Shown: positions 6,866 to 13,590 of the stretch, in pieces | Numbering within the stretch: position 1 is the stretch's first letter | Layout of the letters: each line of letters opens with the position of its first letter | Assembly (NCBI GenBank): GCA_048883105.1 | Contig: JBHLQY010000044.1 | Coordinates: forward strand, 1-19,410 | DNA length: 19,410 nt | Reading direction: 5' to 3' | Origin: LW40-45 sp048883105 | GTDB lineage: Archaea; Asgardarchaeota; Lokiarchaeia; Sigyniarchaeales; SOKP01 | Made by a program: the position numbers and the translations under genes | The notes under the pieces: model-generated | Databases searched by the model: none | Told to the model about the DNA's origin: nothing | The model's input: the letters and a program-made list of their open reading frames with translations, nothing else

Positions 6866-7735
6866 ATGACGGAATATAAGATGTTTGAGGGTTGTGTGAT
6901 TGGTAATAGAATTCCTTTTATTGAAGCATCTTCCAGAAAGGTTTTTAATAAAATTGGAGTCCAGACATCACAAGCTCCTTTTGCGTGTTGTCCAGACCCT
7001 ACTGGAGTGAAATGCTTTGATAATACTGCTTGGCTTGCTTTAGGCGCTCGAAACTTATGTTTAGCTGAAGCAGAAGGTAAAGATATTATCTCACTTTGTA
7101 ATGGATGTGCTAATACACTTCGTGGAGTAAAACACCAATTAAAGCATGATTCCAATAAAATGGAGGCTATTAATAAAGAATTATCAAAAATTGGAAAGGA
7201 ATATAAGGGTATTATTGATGTAAAGCATTTTGTTGATGTTTTAAAAGCAAATTTAAGTGCTATAAAGGGTGTTATTACTAAACAAATGAGTAATCTAAAA
7301 GTAGCTGCTCACCCTGGGTGCCATTACATGCGTCCTGCTGAGTGGATGGGTGACGTCGATGATCCAATGCGTCCTGAAAATTTAAAAGAGATTGTTGCTG
7401 CCACCGGTGCTAATGTAGTTGATTATGACGAGTTAGCACTATGTTGTGGAAATGCTGTGTCTGGACCGTATCCAGAACATGGGGATGCAATTCTAAAGCA
7501 GAAATTAGATTCTATTAAAAAAGCGGGTGCTGATGTAATTGTTGTAAACTGTCCTGCATGTTTCCAACGATTTGACACGTCCCAAAGAGATCTTTCGAAG
7601 AAATATGAAACAGAATATAATATTCCTGTTCTTTATATAACGGAATTATTAGCTTTAGCTATGGGAGTAAGTGCTGAAGATATTGGGATGAAAAATCATC
7701 GAGTAAGACGAAATACTGCTATAGAAAATCTCTAA
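6866..7735 (+). CDS. hdrB: Heterodisulfide reductase subunit B (HdrB-like)
   Basis: Catalytic subunit with two CCG (cysteine-rich) domains, 289 residues, the usual HdrB length. The ten cysteines expected for two non-cubane [4Fe-4S] clusters are all present: C10, C41-C42, C78 and C81 in the first half, and C152, C193-C194, C229 and C232 in the second (segments ACCPDPTG, LCNGC, GCHY, CCGNAVSG, NCPACF). In methanogens this site cleaves the CoM-S-S-CoB disulfide; in a non-methanogen the physiological disulfide is unknown. The ribosome site GGAGGGT (6853-6859) places the start at 6866. It is the last gene of the operon, followed by a 12-T run and a convergent gene. Confidence 0.92.
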   Translation: MTEYKMFEGCVIGNRIPFIEASSRKVFNKIGVQTSQAPFACCPDPTGVKCFDNTAWLALGARNLCLAEAEGKDIISLCNGCANTLRGVKHQLKHDSNKMEAINKELSKIGKEYKGIIDVKHFVDVLKANLSAIKGVITKQMSNLKVAAHPGCHYMRPAEWMGDVDDPMRPENLKEIVAATGANVVDYDELALCCGNAVSGPYPEHGDAILKQKLDSIKKAGADVIVVNCPACFQRFDTSQRDLSKKYETEYNIPVLYITELLALAMGVSAEDIGMKNHRVRRNTAIENL

Positions 7736-7758
7736 TTACAAATAATTCAATATTTTAA

Positions 7759-7770
7759 TTTTTTTTTTTT
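7759..7770 (+). terminator. U-tract terminator after hdrB
   Basis: A run of twelve T begins 23 nt after the hdrB stop. No strong hairpin precedes it. Archaeal termination works at U-tracts, so it likely ends the vhu-hdr transcript; its last bases overlap the stop codon of the convergent gene. Confidence 0.5.
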
Positions 7771-8329
7771 ATTTTCTTATTTTATTGATTATTAATGCAA
7801 TTAAAGCTACAAAAAAGAAGCATATTCCTACGAATAATAAACTAAATTTAATCAAAGCACATAGAGAAGCGATAAAAGGAAAACCCATATCGATAGTTGC
7901 ATCGTTCCCCAACATCAAGAGAAGACTAATATTTTCGATTATATCAAAAATACCGGCAATAAATGGAGTTATTGTTATATATAATCCATAATTATGGAGT
8001 TTTCCTTCTAATTTACGGGCTACTAGTAAAATACATCCTGCAATAAAAAGTCCATAGCTAGGGATATATAAAAAATCCCAACATATTGCTGTTGCTTCTT
8101 TCTTCTTTCCAGCCGAACCCCAAGCATTAAATATTTTCCTTATCATTTCAGGAGTCCATGCAAACTCAAATTCCATAACGCCATATCCTGTAGAACCTTT
8201 TAATTCTCTCTCAATTGATTGCATTATCAAAGCTAATATTAAAAAAGCAATAAAAGCAACAATCGTGATTATTGCTAATACTTTTTGCTTTGGAAATTCT
8301 TTGAATTTTTCTATGAGTATTTTCGACAT
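7769..8329 (-). CDS. Four-helix membrane protein of unknown function
   Basis: A 186-residue hydrophobic protein not recognised as a named family. Four membrane segments are visible: residues ~16-36 (LAIITIVAFIAFLILALI), ~87-105 (LYIPSYGLFIAGCILLVA), ~114-138 (ITITPFIAGIFDIIENISLL) and ~150-178. The acidic-polar element FDIIEN in the third helix and the loop containing WTPEMIRKIFNAWG look like conserved family features. The first 15 residues are basic and cytoplasmic by the positive-inside rule. It is transcribed towards the hydrogenase operon, so no operon link exists. The start ATG (8327-8329) has only a weak TGAG upstream. Confidence 0.65.
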   Translation of the reverse strand: MSKILIEKFKEFPKQKVLAIITIVAFIAFLILALIMQSIERELKGSTGYGVMEFEFAWTPEMIRKIFNAWGSAGKKKEATAICWDFLYIPSYGLFIAGCILLVARKLEGKLHNYGLYITITPFIAGIFDIIENISLLLMLGNDATIDMGFPFIASLCALIKFSLLFVGICFFFVALIALIINKIRK

Positions 8330-8437
8330 CTCATTAGATATTAAATTTTAAACATAGTAATTTTATTATAATTATTGTTTTTCTTAAGTTATTAATAAGG
8401 TTTTCAAAATTTTTGCTCCATTTAAGAGATAATTTTA

Positions 8438-8446
8438 TTTATATAA
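8438..8446 (+). promoter_or_regulatory. TATA box of hypC
   Basis: TTTATATAA, 46 nt before the hypC ATG, would place the transcript start near 8468 with a leader of about 25 nt. No Shine-Dalgarno is visible in that leader. Confidence 0.4.
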
Positions 8447-8492
8447 CTATATTATAAAATGCAGCAGTATTCACATAATTTATATAATTATC

Positions 8493-8735
8493 ATGTGTCT
8501 TGCAATTCCAGGAAAAATTTTAGAAATTAGTGGCAATTCCGCGTTAGTGGATTTCGATGGGATAAAACAGAACGTAATCATTGCATTAATTCAAAATCCA
8601 GAAATAGGCAGATATGTAATAGTTCATGCAGGCTATGCGATTGAACAGATAAACGAAAAGGAAGCTATGGAAGTAATCGAGCAATGGCGGGAAATAGCAG
8701 AAGACCAAGATATGGATCTCGCTGATATTTTATAA
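8493..8735 (+). CDS. hypC: Hydrogenase maturation chaperone HypC/HupF
   Basis: An 80-residue protein starting MCLAIPGKI, the signature of HypC: after removal of Met, the N-terminal Cys2 binds the Fe(CN)2CO precursor with HypD and hands it to the hydrogenase large subunit. The small OB-like barrel segments (SALVDFDGIKQNVIIALI, GRYVIVHAGYAIEQI) and the C-terminal helix are complete. It is monocistronic and lies 0.75 kb from the hydrogenase operon; the other Hyp proteins are not in the window. Its 3' end overlaps the convergent CooC-like gene by 6 nt. VhuA/VhuU is the obvious client. Confidence 0.95.
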   Translation: MCLAIPGKILEISGNSALVDFDGIKQNVIIALIQNPEIGRYVIVHAGYAIEQINEKEAMEVIEQWREIAEDQDMDLADIL

Positions 8736-9533
8736 ATCAAATAATTCTATTTTTAATTGTTTTAATTTTGAATATAAATTCTTAATTTCTCTTACTCCCT
8801 TTGAGTTTGGGTTAAAATCTAAAGGAGAAATGCCGCTTAAATCAGCCTTTCCAATCTCATAATCAAAAGGTATTGTGTGATAAAGGGGTACTTCCCAGTC
8901 TTTAACCCTTTGAATGATGGTATCTATCTGTGAGGCGTCTATTATTTTATTTGCAATTAAATAAACATTAATAATTCCTAATTTTTTCGATAACTCTATA
9001 ATTTTAGAGCATAAATCTAACGATTTTTGAGAGGGTTCAGTTACAACTAACATCACATCTATACCCTTAGCCGTACCTCTTCCTAAATGTTCTAAACCTG
9101 CTTCAAAATCAACAATTATGATTTCGTCTCTTTTAACGAACAAATTATATAATAAAGTTCTAATTAAAGCGTTTTCAGGACAAAGACATCCGGTTGCGGG
9201 TTCTTCGATACTACCTAGCACGAGCAATTGCAATCCATCTGGGCCAAAAACTTTGAATCTATCGGGGATGTCAGAAACTTCTGGATTAATATTATATACA
9301 CCTGGACCAGCACCTTCAATTGTCGTACGCTCTTCAATTAGCTTTTTCATTTCCGAGATCGGAACTATTTTCGATTTTACTTCATTATTTATTCCTAAAG
9401 TATAACTTAAATTCATAGCAGAATCGTTATCAATAGCTAACACTTTAAAGCCATCTTTAGCAAACATCCTTGCTAATGTCCCCGCTATTAAAGTTTTACC
9501 TACGCCTCCTTTGCCAGAAACTGCGATTTTCAT
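8730..9533 (-). CDS. cooC: CooC-like nickel-insertion ATPase (CO dehydrogenase maturation)
   Basis: A 267-residue MinD/ParA-type P-loop ATPase. The deviant Walker A is SGKGGVGKT (residues 6-14), followed by the switch region IDNDSAMNLS and Walker B IIIVDFEAGLEHLGRG. The CxC motif in TGCLCPENA (C116, C118) is the metal-binding pair that sets CooC apart from Mrp and NifH relatives; CooC dimers use it to hold nickel for carbon monoxide dehydrogenase. No CODH gene is in the window, so the client is inferred to be a CODH/acetyl-CoA synthase elsewhere. A TATTTAAAT box (9575-9583) lies 41 nt upstream of the ATG. The gene is convergent with hypC. The assignment to CooC over other MinD-like proteins rests mainly on CxC and the FEAGLEHLGRG segment. 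Confidence 0.85.
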   Translation of the reverse strand: MKIAVSGKGGVGKTLIAGTLARMFAKDGFKVLAIDNDSAMNLSYTLGINNEVKSKIVPISEMKKLIEERTTIEGAGPGVYNINPEVSDIPDRFKVFGPDGLQLLVLGSIEEPATGCLCPENALIRTLLYNLFVKRDEIIIVDFEAGLEHLGRGTAKGIDVMLVVTEPSQKSLDLCSKIIELSKKLGIINVYLIANKIIDASQIDTIIQRVKDWEVPLYHTIPFDYEIGKADLSGISPLDFNPNSKGVREIKNLYSKLKQLKIELFDL

Positions 9534-9574
9534 AGTCTTTGTGATATATTTTTTAAGATAAATTAAATCTTTAC

Positions 9575-9583
9575 ATTTAAATA
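9575..9583 (-). promoter_or_regulatory. TATA box of the cooC-like gene
   Basis: TATTTAAAT on the minus strand, 41 nt before the ATG, the same nonamer as at the TrmB, vhuG and zinc-ribbon genes. No Shine-Dalgarno is seen before the start. Confidence 0.45.
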
Positions 9584-9667
9584 TGGTAAATTTATATCAT
9601 TGAATATTTAACTTTTATAAAAAATTTTAACTAATAATTTATAACACATTAATTCTTGTTAATATGA

Positions 9668-9766
9668 CACACAAATGAGCAAGGTTGTTTTATTATTAAA
9701 ACTGATAGATGCAAAGTCCACTTTATTGAATATTATTATGTATGTCCTGAATGTGTTCAACCATAT
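9668..9766 (+). other. Cysteine-rich open frame fused upstream of the EndoV homologue
   Basis: The frame of the following gene stays open for 33 codons above its TTG start and encodes a zinc-ribbon-like stretch with C-x8-C-x10-C-x2-C (segments QGCFIIKTDRC and YYYVCPECVQPY). It has no ATG, GTG or TTG of its own below the in-frame TGA at 9665. An ATG at 9675 lies one frame off. A one-base sequence error or a mutation near 9676 could have detached an N-terminal zinc-binding domain. Alternatively the resemblance is chance. Confidence 0.35.
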
Positions 9767-10405
9767 TTGATAAATTCTCCATTCTCGACATTAGAGGAAG
9801 TCCGCGAATTCCAAAAAGAAAATGCGAAAAAAGTCTCTTTAATAGATAAAAACACAGAATATAATCTAATAGGATTAATTAACATTAAATTTATAGAAGA
9901 CTTAGCATATTCTGGTTTAATAATCTATGATATTACCGATAATGAGATTGTCAATACAAAATTTAAGTCATTCAAACCAATATTTACAAAATATTTATCA
10001 TCTATATTATTTCTAAATCAAACAGATGTTTATATGGATTTGGTTTGTGATTTAAAAATCGTACCAGATTGTTATATTGTTAACTCTAGTGGTCAAATTC
10101 ATCCATTCTTATACGGTGGTGCTTGTGATTTTGGTTTAAAAGTCGATATTCCTGTTATTGGTTATACCAAAAAATTACTATTCGGAGAGCTTAAAAAAAC
10201 CAATAAAGACTTAAATATTTCAGGGATTTATGATCAGAATCTCATAATTGGTTATGCTATTCCCAAAATCGGGTCTAAAAAGTATTTTTATATTTCTGTT
10301 GGAAATAACATATCCCTTAAAACTGCTAAGGAAATATTCGTTAAAGTAGATCTAAAAATGATCAGTATTTTAAAGCAAAAATTAAATTCTTTTATTCGAT
10401 CTTGA
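9767..10405 (+). CDS. Endonuclease V-fold protein with all three catalytic acids replaced
   Basis: A 212-residue protein with the order of elements of endonuclease V, which cuts DNA or RNA next to inosine: N-terminal VREFQKENAKKV helix, LIGLINIKF strand, KYLS at the wedge position, VPDCYIVNSSGQIHP and GLKVDIPVIGYTKKLLFGE. In active enzymes the metal is held by Asp, Glu and Asp (D43, E89, D110 in Thermotoga). The aligned positions here are N39, Q85 and N106, with the same 46- and 21-residue spacings, and H112 keeps the conserved histidine six residues on. So every catalytic carboxylate appears as its amide. The wedge tyrosine (Y76) is kept, which suggests retained nucleic-acid recognition without cleavage. 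Start: TTG, chosen because it gives a normal EndoV N-terminus, but the frame continues upstream. No good ribosome site is seen. The alignment is by eye. Confidence 0.7.
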   Translation: MINSPFSTLEEVREFQKENAKKVSLIDKNTEYNLIGLINIKFIEDLAYSGLIIYDITDNEIVNTKFKSFKPIFTKYLSSILFLNQTDVYMDLVCDLKIVPDCYIVNSSGQIHPFLYGGACDFGLKVDIPVIGYTKKLLFGELKKTNKDLNISGIYDQNLIIGYAIPKIGSKKYFYISVGNNISLKTAKEIFVKVDLKMISILKQKLNSFIRS

Positions 10406-10502
10406 GATATTTTGGTGGATATTTGATTCTTTTTTTATTGAGATAAATAATATCCATATAATAATAGCTTTTTTTAACTTGTGTTAGGAGAGAATTTTTA
10501 TC

Positions 10503-10511
10503 TATTTAAAT
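10503..10511 (+). promoter_or_regulatory. TATA box of the zinc-ribbon gene
   Basis: TATTTAAAT, 32 nt before the ATG at 10544, predicts a nearly leaderless transcript. It falls inside the longer frame that would start at GTG 10481, so it also argues for the ATG start. Confidence 0.45.
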
Positions 10512-10543
10512 TTTTAAACCGAATTACAGTACAAAAAAATGCA

Positions 10544-10852
10544 ATGAGTACTTTACCAGAAACATTTAAAAATTGTAATACAATACAATCAAATCAGAAC
10601 TGTCCTATATGTAAGGCTAAACTGTATTGTAAAAAATTAAAAATTGATGAAAATAAATTCAAGGGAGTAAAAAAAATAGGTATTTCTTATAAGGCAGTAA
10701 ATTTTTGTTCAAATCCAAAATGTTCTTTTTTAAAACAAGGAATTGTACATGTAAAAGACTCCTATGAAAAATTTTTAGCTCTAGAGGAAATTGACGATTT
10801 AATACAAGAAACCATTGAATCGTCTTTTGAAAAAAGTTATTCTCATAAATAA
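10544..10852 (+). CDS. Small zinc-ribbon protein, function unknown
   Basis: A 102-residue protein not assigned to a family. Cysteines C20-x2-C23 (NCPICKAK) and C55-x4-C60 (FCSNPKCSFLKQG) form a zinc-ribbon-like tetrad around a two-strand hairpin. The rest is an acidic helix (KFLALEEIDDLIQETIESS). The start is uncertain: GTG 10481 would add 21 residues, but the ATG at 10544 lies 32 nt after a TATTTAAAT box and gives a cleaner N-terminus. It might act as a nucleic-acid or protein adaptor. Its stop is 25 nt from the convergent gene end. Confidence 0.6.
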   Translation: MSTLPETFKNCNTIQSNQNCPICKAKLYCKKLKIDENKFKGVKKIGISYKAVNFCSNPKCSFLKQGIVHVKDSYEKFLALEEIDDLIQETIESSFEKSYSHK

Positions 10853-10877
10853 TGGAGAATCAAAGAAAAAGTAATTA

Positions 10878-11177
10878 TTATTTATCTCTTCTCATTGCTT
10901 GCATTTTTTTCGAAATTTTCATCATTTCCATGTAGAGACTTTTAATTTCTTTTTGATTCTTTGTAGCAAGTATTTTTTCATTAATTTCATTCATTTTGAG
11001 AGTAAGCTCTATAAATTCTTGAGGTGGTTCGAGTTGGTAGACGTATTTCCGTTTACCATTTTTATCTTTAGTGACATATACCCATTTGCCATTCTTATCT
11101 GAAAAGTTCCATCTGTCAAGGGTATATTTTCTCACTCTTTTTAACGCCCTTTTAGCTGCCTCTCTTATTATTATCAA
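10878..11177 (-). CDS. Detached C-terminal domain of the coiled-coil/HEAT protein
   Basis: A 99-residue frame opening with a TTG that overlaps the TGA stop of the upstream gene (TTGA). Its first residues, REAAKRALKRV, repeat the last ones of the upstream protein (REAAKKALKRI). A basic WNFSDKNGKWVYVTKDKNGK stretch with two DKNGK units follows, then a coiled-coil-like tail (KMNEINEKILATKNQKEIKSLYMEMM). It could be made by termination-reinitiation or a -1 frameshift from the upstream gene. Alternatively it is the remnant of a once continuous ~625-residue protein that was split by the direct repeat at 11137-11211. No independent promoter or ribosome site is seen. Confidence 0.55.
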   Translation of the reverse strand: MIIIREAAKRALKRVRKYTLDRWNFSDKNGKWVYVTKDKNGKRKYVYQLEPPQEFIELTLKMNEINEKILATKNQKEIKSLYMEMMKISKKMQAMRRDK

Positions 11178-11211
11178 ATTCTTTTTAACGCCTTTTTAGC
11201 TGCCTCTCTTA
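11137..11211. repeat. Direct repeat, 31 nt, offset 44 nt
   Basis: Copies at 11137-11167 and 11181-11211 match at 30 of 31 positions. On the minus strand both encode REAAK(K/R)ALKR, but the 44-nt offset is not a multiple of three, so the second copy is read in another frame. The near-identity of the DNA points to a recent duplication and not only to similar HEAT repeats. Confidence 0.85.
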
Positions 11212-12799
11212 CGTCTAAATCAGCATCATTAAGGAGTTCTTCTAAAGCATCTCTTGTATCTTCAGCGTCAAATTTACTTAGTGCTTTAACTAAATGCAAT
11301 CTAATTAACCAATCCTCATTAATTATCATATCTATTAAAGTATCACGAATTCTTCTCTCGTCTTTAATTTCGCTTAATATGTCTATGATGTATCTTTTAA
11401 TATCTAAACTTTTTGAATTAATGAGATCCTGAATTAGTGAATCAATTAATAAATCCCTTCTATATTTGTCTAAGTTATTAAACAATCTTACAAAAAGTAA
11501 ATTTTGATAGAATTTAGGAGCAAATTGATCAACTGATATATTATAAATTTTATCATTAGATGTAGCAATTTTGATTTTTTTTAAATCTAAAATTAAATTA
11601 TTTAACCGTTCGTTTTCAGCTTTCAGATTTTTATTCGTGTCTATTATGTCTTCATAAGAAGATTCACTTGTTTCTAATTCGACAAATGAACTGGATTCTT
11701 TCTCCCTCAATTCTATGATTGATTTCTTCAATTGTTGATTTTCTTTTTTCAAATAATCAATCATTTCCTCAAACTCTTTATCATAAGGTATTTGTGTTTC
11801 CAGTTTTTTATCAGGAAATAATTTGTTTTCATTTAATTCTGAGACCAACTTATTTAATCGAATATTTTCATCTTTCAAATTATTTATTGCTTTTTCAGAT
11901 TCTTGAAGTTCTAATTCATAATATTCGAGTTTATCTTTAGACAGCCCCGTATCTTCTGAAAATTCTTCTAATTCTTTTTGTAACTCCATATTTTGGCGTT
12001 TTGCACTCTCATATTTTTCGTCTAAAGCACTTAATTTAATACTTTTCTCTCTAATTTCTTTTTCTTGATCAGAAATCTCTTTCATTTTACTATTTATTTC
12101 CGCAACTAAATTATCAATTGTAATATTTGCTGTATCAAGATCTTTCTTTAGCTTATTATTTTCTTCCTCAATAGTTAATAACTTCTCAGTAATCTCATCA
12201 AATTGGTCAGAGTGCATTATTTCTTCTTCAGATTCACTCTCTAATTCTTCTGAATTAATTTCTCCTAAGCCTTTTTCAAAGGCTTCAGATTCAAAAGTTA
12301 GAAGCTGATTTTTAAGATTTTTATTCTCTAAACGATATGTTTCTTTTTCTTTTTCTAAATGTTCAATAAGTTCTTTAGCACTATTTTCATTTTGTTTAAG
12401 AGTCTCATTTTCTTCCGTTAATTGCACGACTAGTTTTTTGGCTTTAATTAATTCTTCATTATTAGTCATTTCATCTCCAAATTTAGCGCTATTATCTAAT
12501 TGAGCCAATAATCCATCGACTCTTTCTTCTAAAATTTCAATATCTTTATCTTTCTTTTTCAAGTCTTGTCTCTGTGCTATAACCATATCTTTTAAAATCT
12601 GTAATTCTTCAGGAACATCTAAATCTTCTCTTTTATTCAGTTCTTTTTCTTGCTCTTTAATTAGTAATTTTTGCTCATTTAACGAAAAATTTAGTTTATT
12701 TATTTTTTCTTTTAAATTTTCTATTATTTGTTCATAGTCGGACTTTTCTGTTTCTTGATCTTCAACTGAATCAATTAGATTTTTTAAATCTTTACTCAT
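11174..12799 (-). CDS. Long coiled-coil protein with C-terminal HEAT-like repeats
   Basis: A 541-residue protein. Residues ~1-420 are almost unbroken heptad-rich, Glu/Lys/Leu-rich coiled coil (for example ELNKREDLDVPEELQILKDM), with no signal peptide or membrane helix, so cytoplasmic. Residues ~430-541 form a globular helical region with HEAT-like pairs (RRIRDTLIDMIINEDWLIR, EDTRDALEELLNDADLDVR). Such repeats usually mediate protein contacts. No enzyme motif is present; SMC or Rad50 ATPase motifs are absent. A scaffold or cytoskeleton-related role is possible. Its stop overlaps the start of the 99-residue frame that repeats its last helix, and it may be a truncated form of a longer ancestral protein. 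Confidence 0.75.
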   Translation of the reverse strand: MSKDLKNLIDSVEDQETEKSDYEQIIENLKEKINKLNFSLNEQKLLIKEQEKELNKREDLDVPEELQILKDMVIAQRQDLKKKDKDIEILEERVDGLLAQLDNSAKFGDEMTNNEELIKAKKLVVQLTEENETLKQNENSAKELIEHLEKEKETYRLENKNLKNQLLTFESEAFEKGLGEINSEELESESEEEIMHSDQFDEITEKLLTIEEENNKLKKDLDTANITIDNLVAEINSKMKEISDQEKEIREKSIKLSALDEKYESAKRQNMELQKELEEFSEDTGLSKDKLEYYELELQESEKAINNLKDENIRLNKLVSELNENKLFPDKKLETQIPYDKEFEEMIDYLKKENQQLKKSIIELREKESSSFVELETSESSYEDIIDTNKNLKAENERLNNLILDLKKIKIATSNDKIYNISVDQFAPKFYQNLLFVRLFNNLDKYRRDLLIDSLIQDLINSKSLDIKRYIIDILSEIKDERRIRDTLIDMIINEDWLIRLHLVKALSKFDAEDTRDALEELLNDADLDVREAAKKALKRI

Positions 12800-12924
12800 G
12801 CTACGTCTAAAATTAGTTATTTAAAATATTAACTTCCTACTTAGATAATATAACGCTACTTTCTAATAAATTTATTTAAAAAAAATAATATTGTTTATTC
12901 TAAAGAAATTCGATATTGAAATTT

Positions 12925-13401
12925 TTAAAGTACTTTTATTTCTCTTATTTGGTCCCCTTGTTGAATAGAGTTAACAACTGCTTGATCAACTTCGCTTATC
13001 ACTTCTCCGAAAATAGTATGAGAATTGTTAAGGTGCGGTGTTGGGACGTGCGTGATGAAAAATTGGGATCCATTTGTATTTGCTCCAGCATTTGCCATTG
13101 CTAATAGTCCTGGTTTAGTAAAAGTTCTCCCGCTCTGAAATTCGTCAACAAAAGGATAGTCAATATTGTTCCCTTGAAAGGGAAAAGAAGCAATGCCTTT
13201 ATCTTTAGGACCTCCATATCCTTTAGCAAACGGGCAACCAGCTTGAATCATAAAGTCTGGGATAACTCTATGGAAAACGATACCATTATAAAAACCTCGA
13301 CTAATTAAGAATAAGAAGCTGGCAACGGTCATTGGTGCATCGTCGTCAAACAAATTCAGACTAATATCCCCTTTATTAGTAACTATTACAATTTTAGTCA
13401 T
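12925..13401 (-). CDS. Cyclophilin-type peptidyl-prolyl cis-trans isomerase
   Basis: A 158-residue single-domain cyclophilin that speeds proline isomerisation in protein folding. Family hallmarks: FHRVIPDFMIQAG (catalytic arginine and the following Phe/Gln), LLAMANAGANTNGSQFFIT and the substrate-site HLNNSHTIFGEV. The start is set at the ATG at 13399-13401 (MTKIVIVTNKGDISLNLF), where the domain begins. The 26 extra codons in the longer frame are unlike the family and AT-rich. No signal peptide, so cytoplasmic. It resembles the compact archaeal/bacterial type. It is monocistronic, between the coiled-coil gene and the divergent synthetase gene. Confidence 0.93.
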   Translation of the reverse strand: MTKIVIVTNKGDISLNLFDDDAPMTVASFLFLISRGFYNGIVFHRVIPDFMIQAGCPFAKGYGGPKDKGIASFPFQGNNIDYPFVDEFQSGRTFTKPGLLAMANAGANTNGSQFFITHVPTPHLNNSHTIFGEVISEVDQAVVNSIQQGDQIREIKVL

Positions 13402-13590
13402 AAGAATGATAAATTTGATTCTTTTAAAAGTATTAAGATTTATTTGTAAAAATAATTCATAAGATAGTCTATAAATCACATAAAAGATACTACCTACTTG
13501 CGTTTTCTTCTATGTGAAAACTTTAATAATAATCAGAATTATAAAGTTTTATATTAATATCAAAAAATTTATTTGCTATGGGATTGAAAA

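Noticed and set aside
6691..7155. Minus-strand frame across hdrC/hdrB
   Set aside because: It spans two well-conserved genes and their ribosome site on the opposite strand; no recognisable protein.
9118..9405. Plus-strand frame opposite the CooC-like gene
   Set aside because: Shadow of the ATPase coding sequence; no ribosome site or family likeness.
9675..9770. 31-codon hydrophobic frame (MSKVVLLLKLIDAK...) as a small protein
   Set aside because: The alternative frame in the same stretch has a coherent cysteine pattern continuous with the EndoV homologue; the hydrophobic frame is what AT-rich DNA commonly gives.
10481..10543. GTG start of the zinc-ribbon protein
   Set aside because: A TATTTAAAT box lies within this stretch, 32 nt before the ATG at 10544; the added residues have no recognisable feature. 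Not fully excluded.
13402..13479. 26-residue N-terminal extension of the cyclophilin
   Set aside because: The cyclophilin fold begins at the internal ATG (MTKIVIVTNKGD); the extension looks like untranslated AT-rich DNA and is not a signal peptide.
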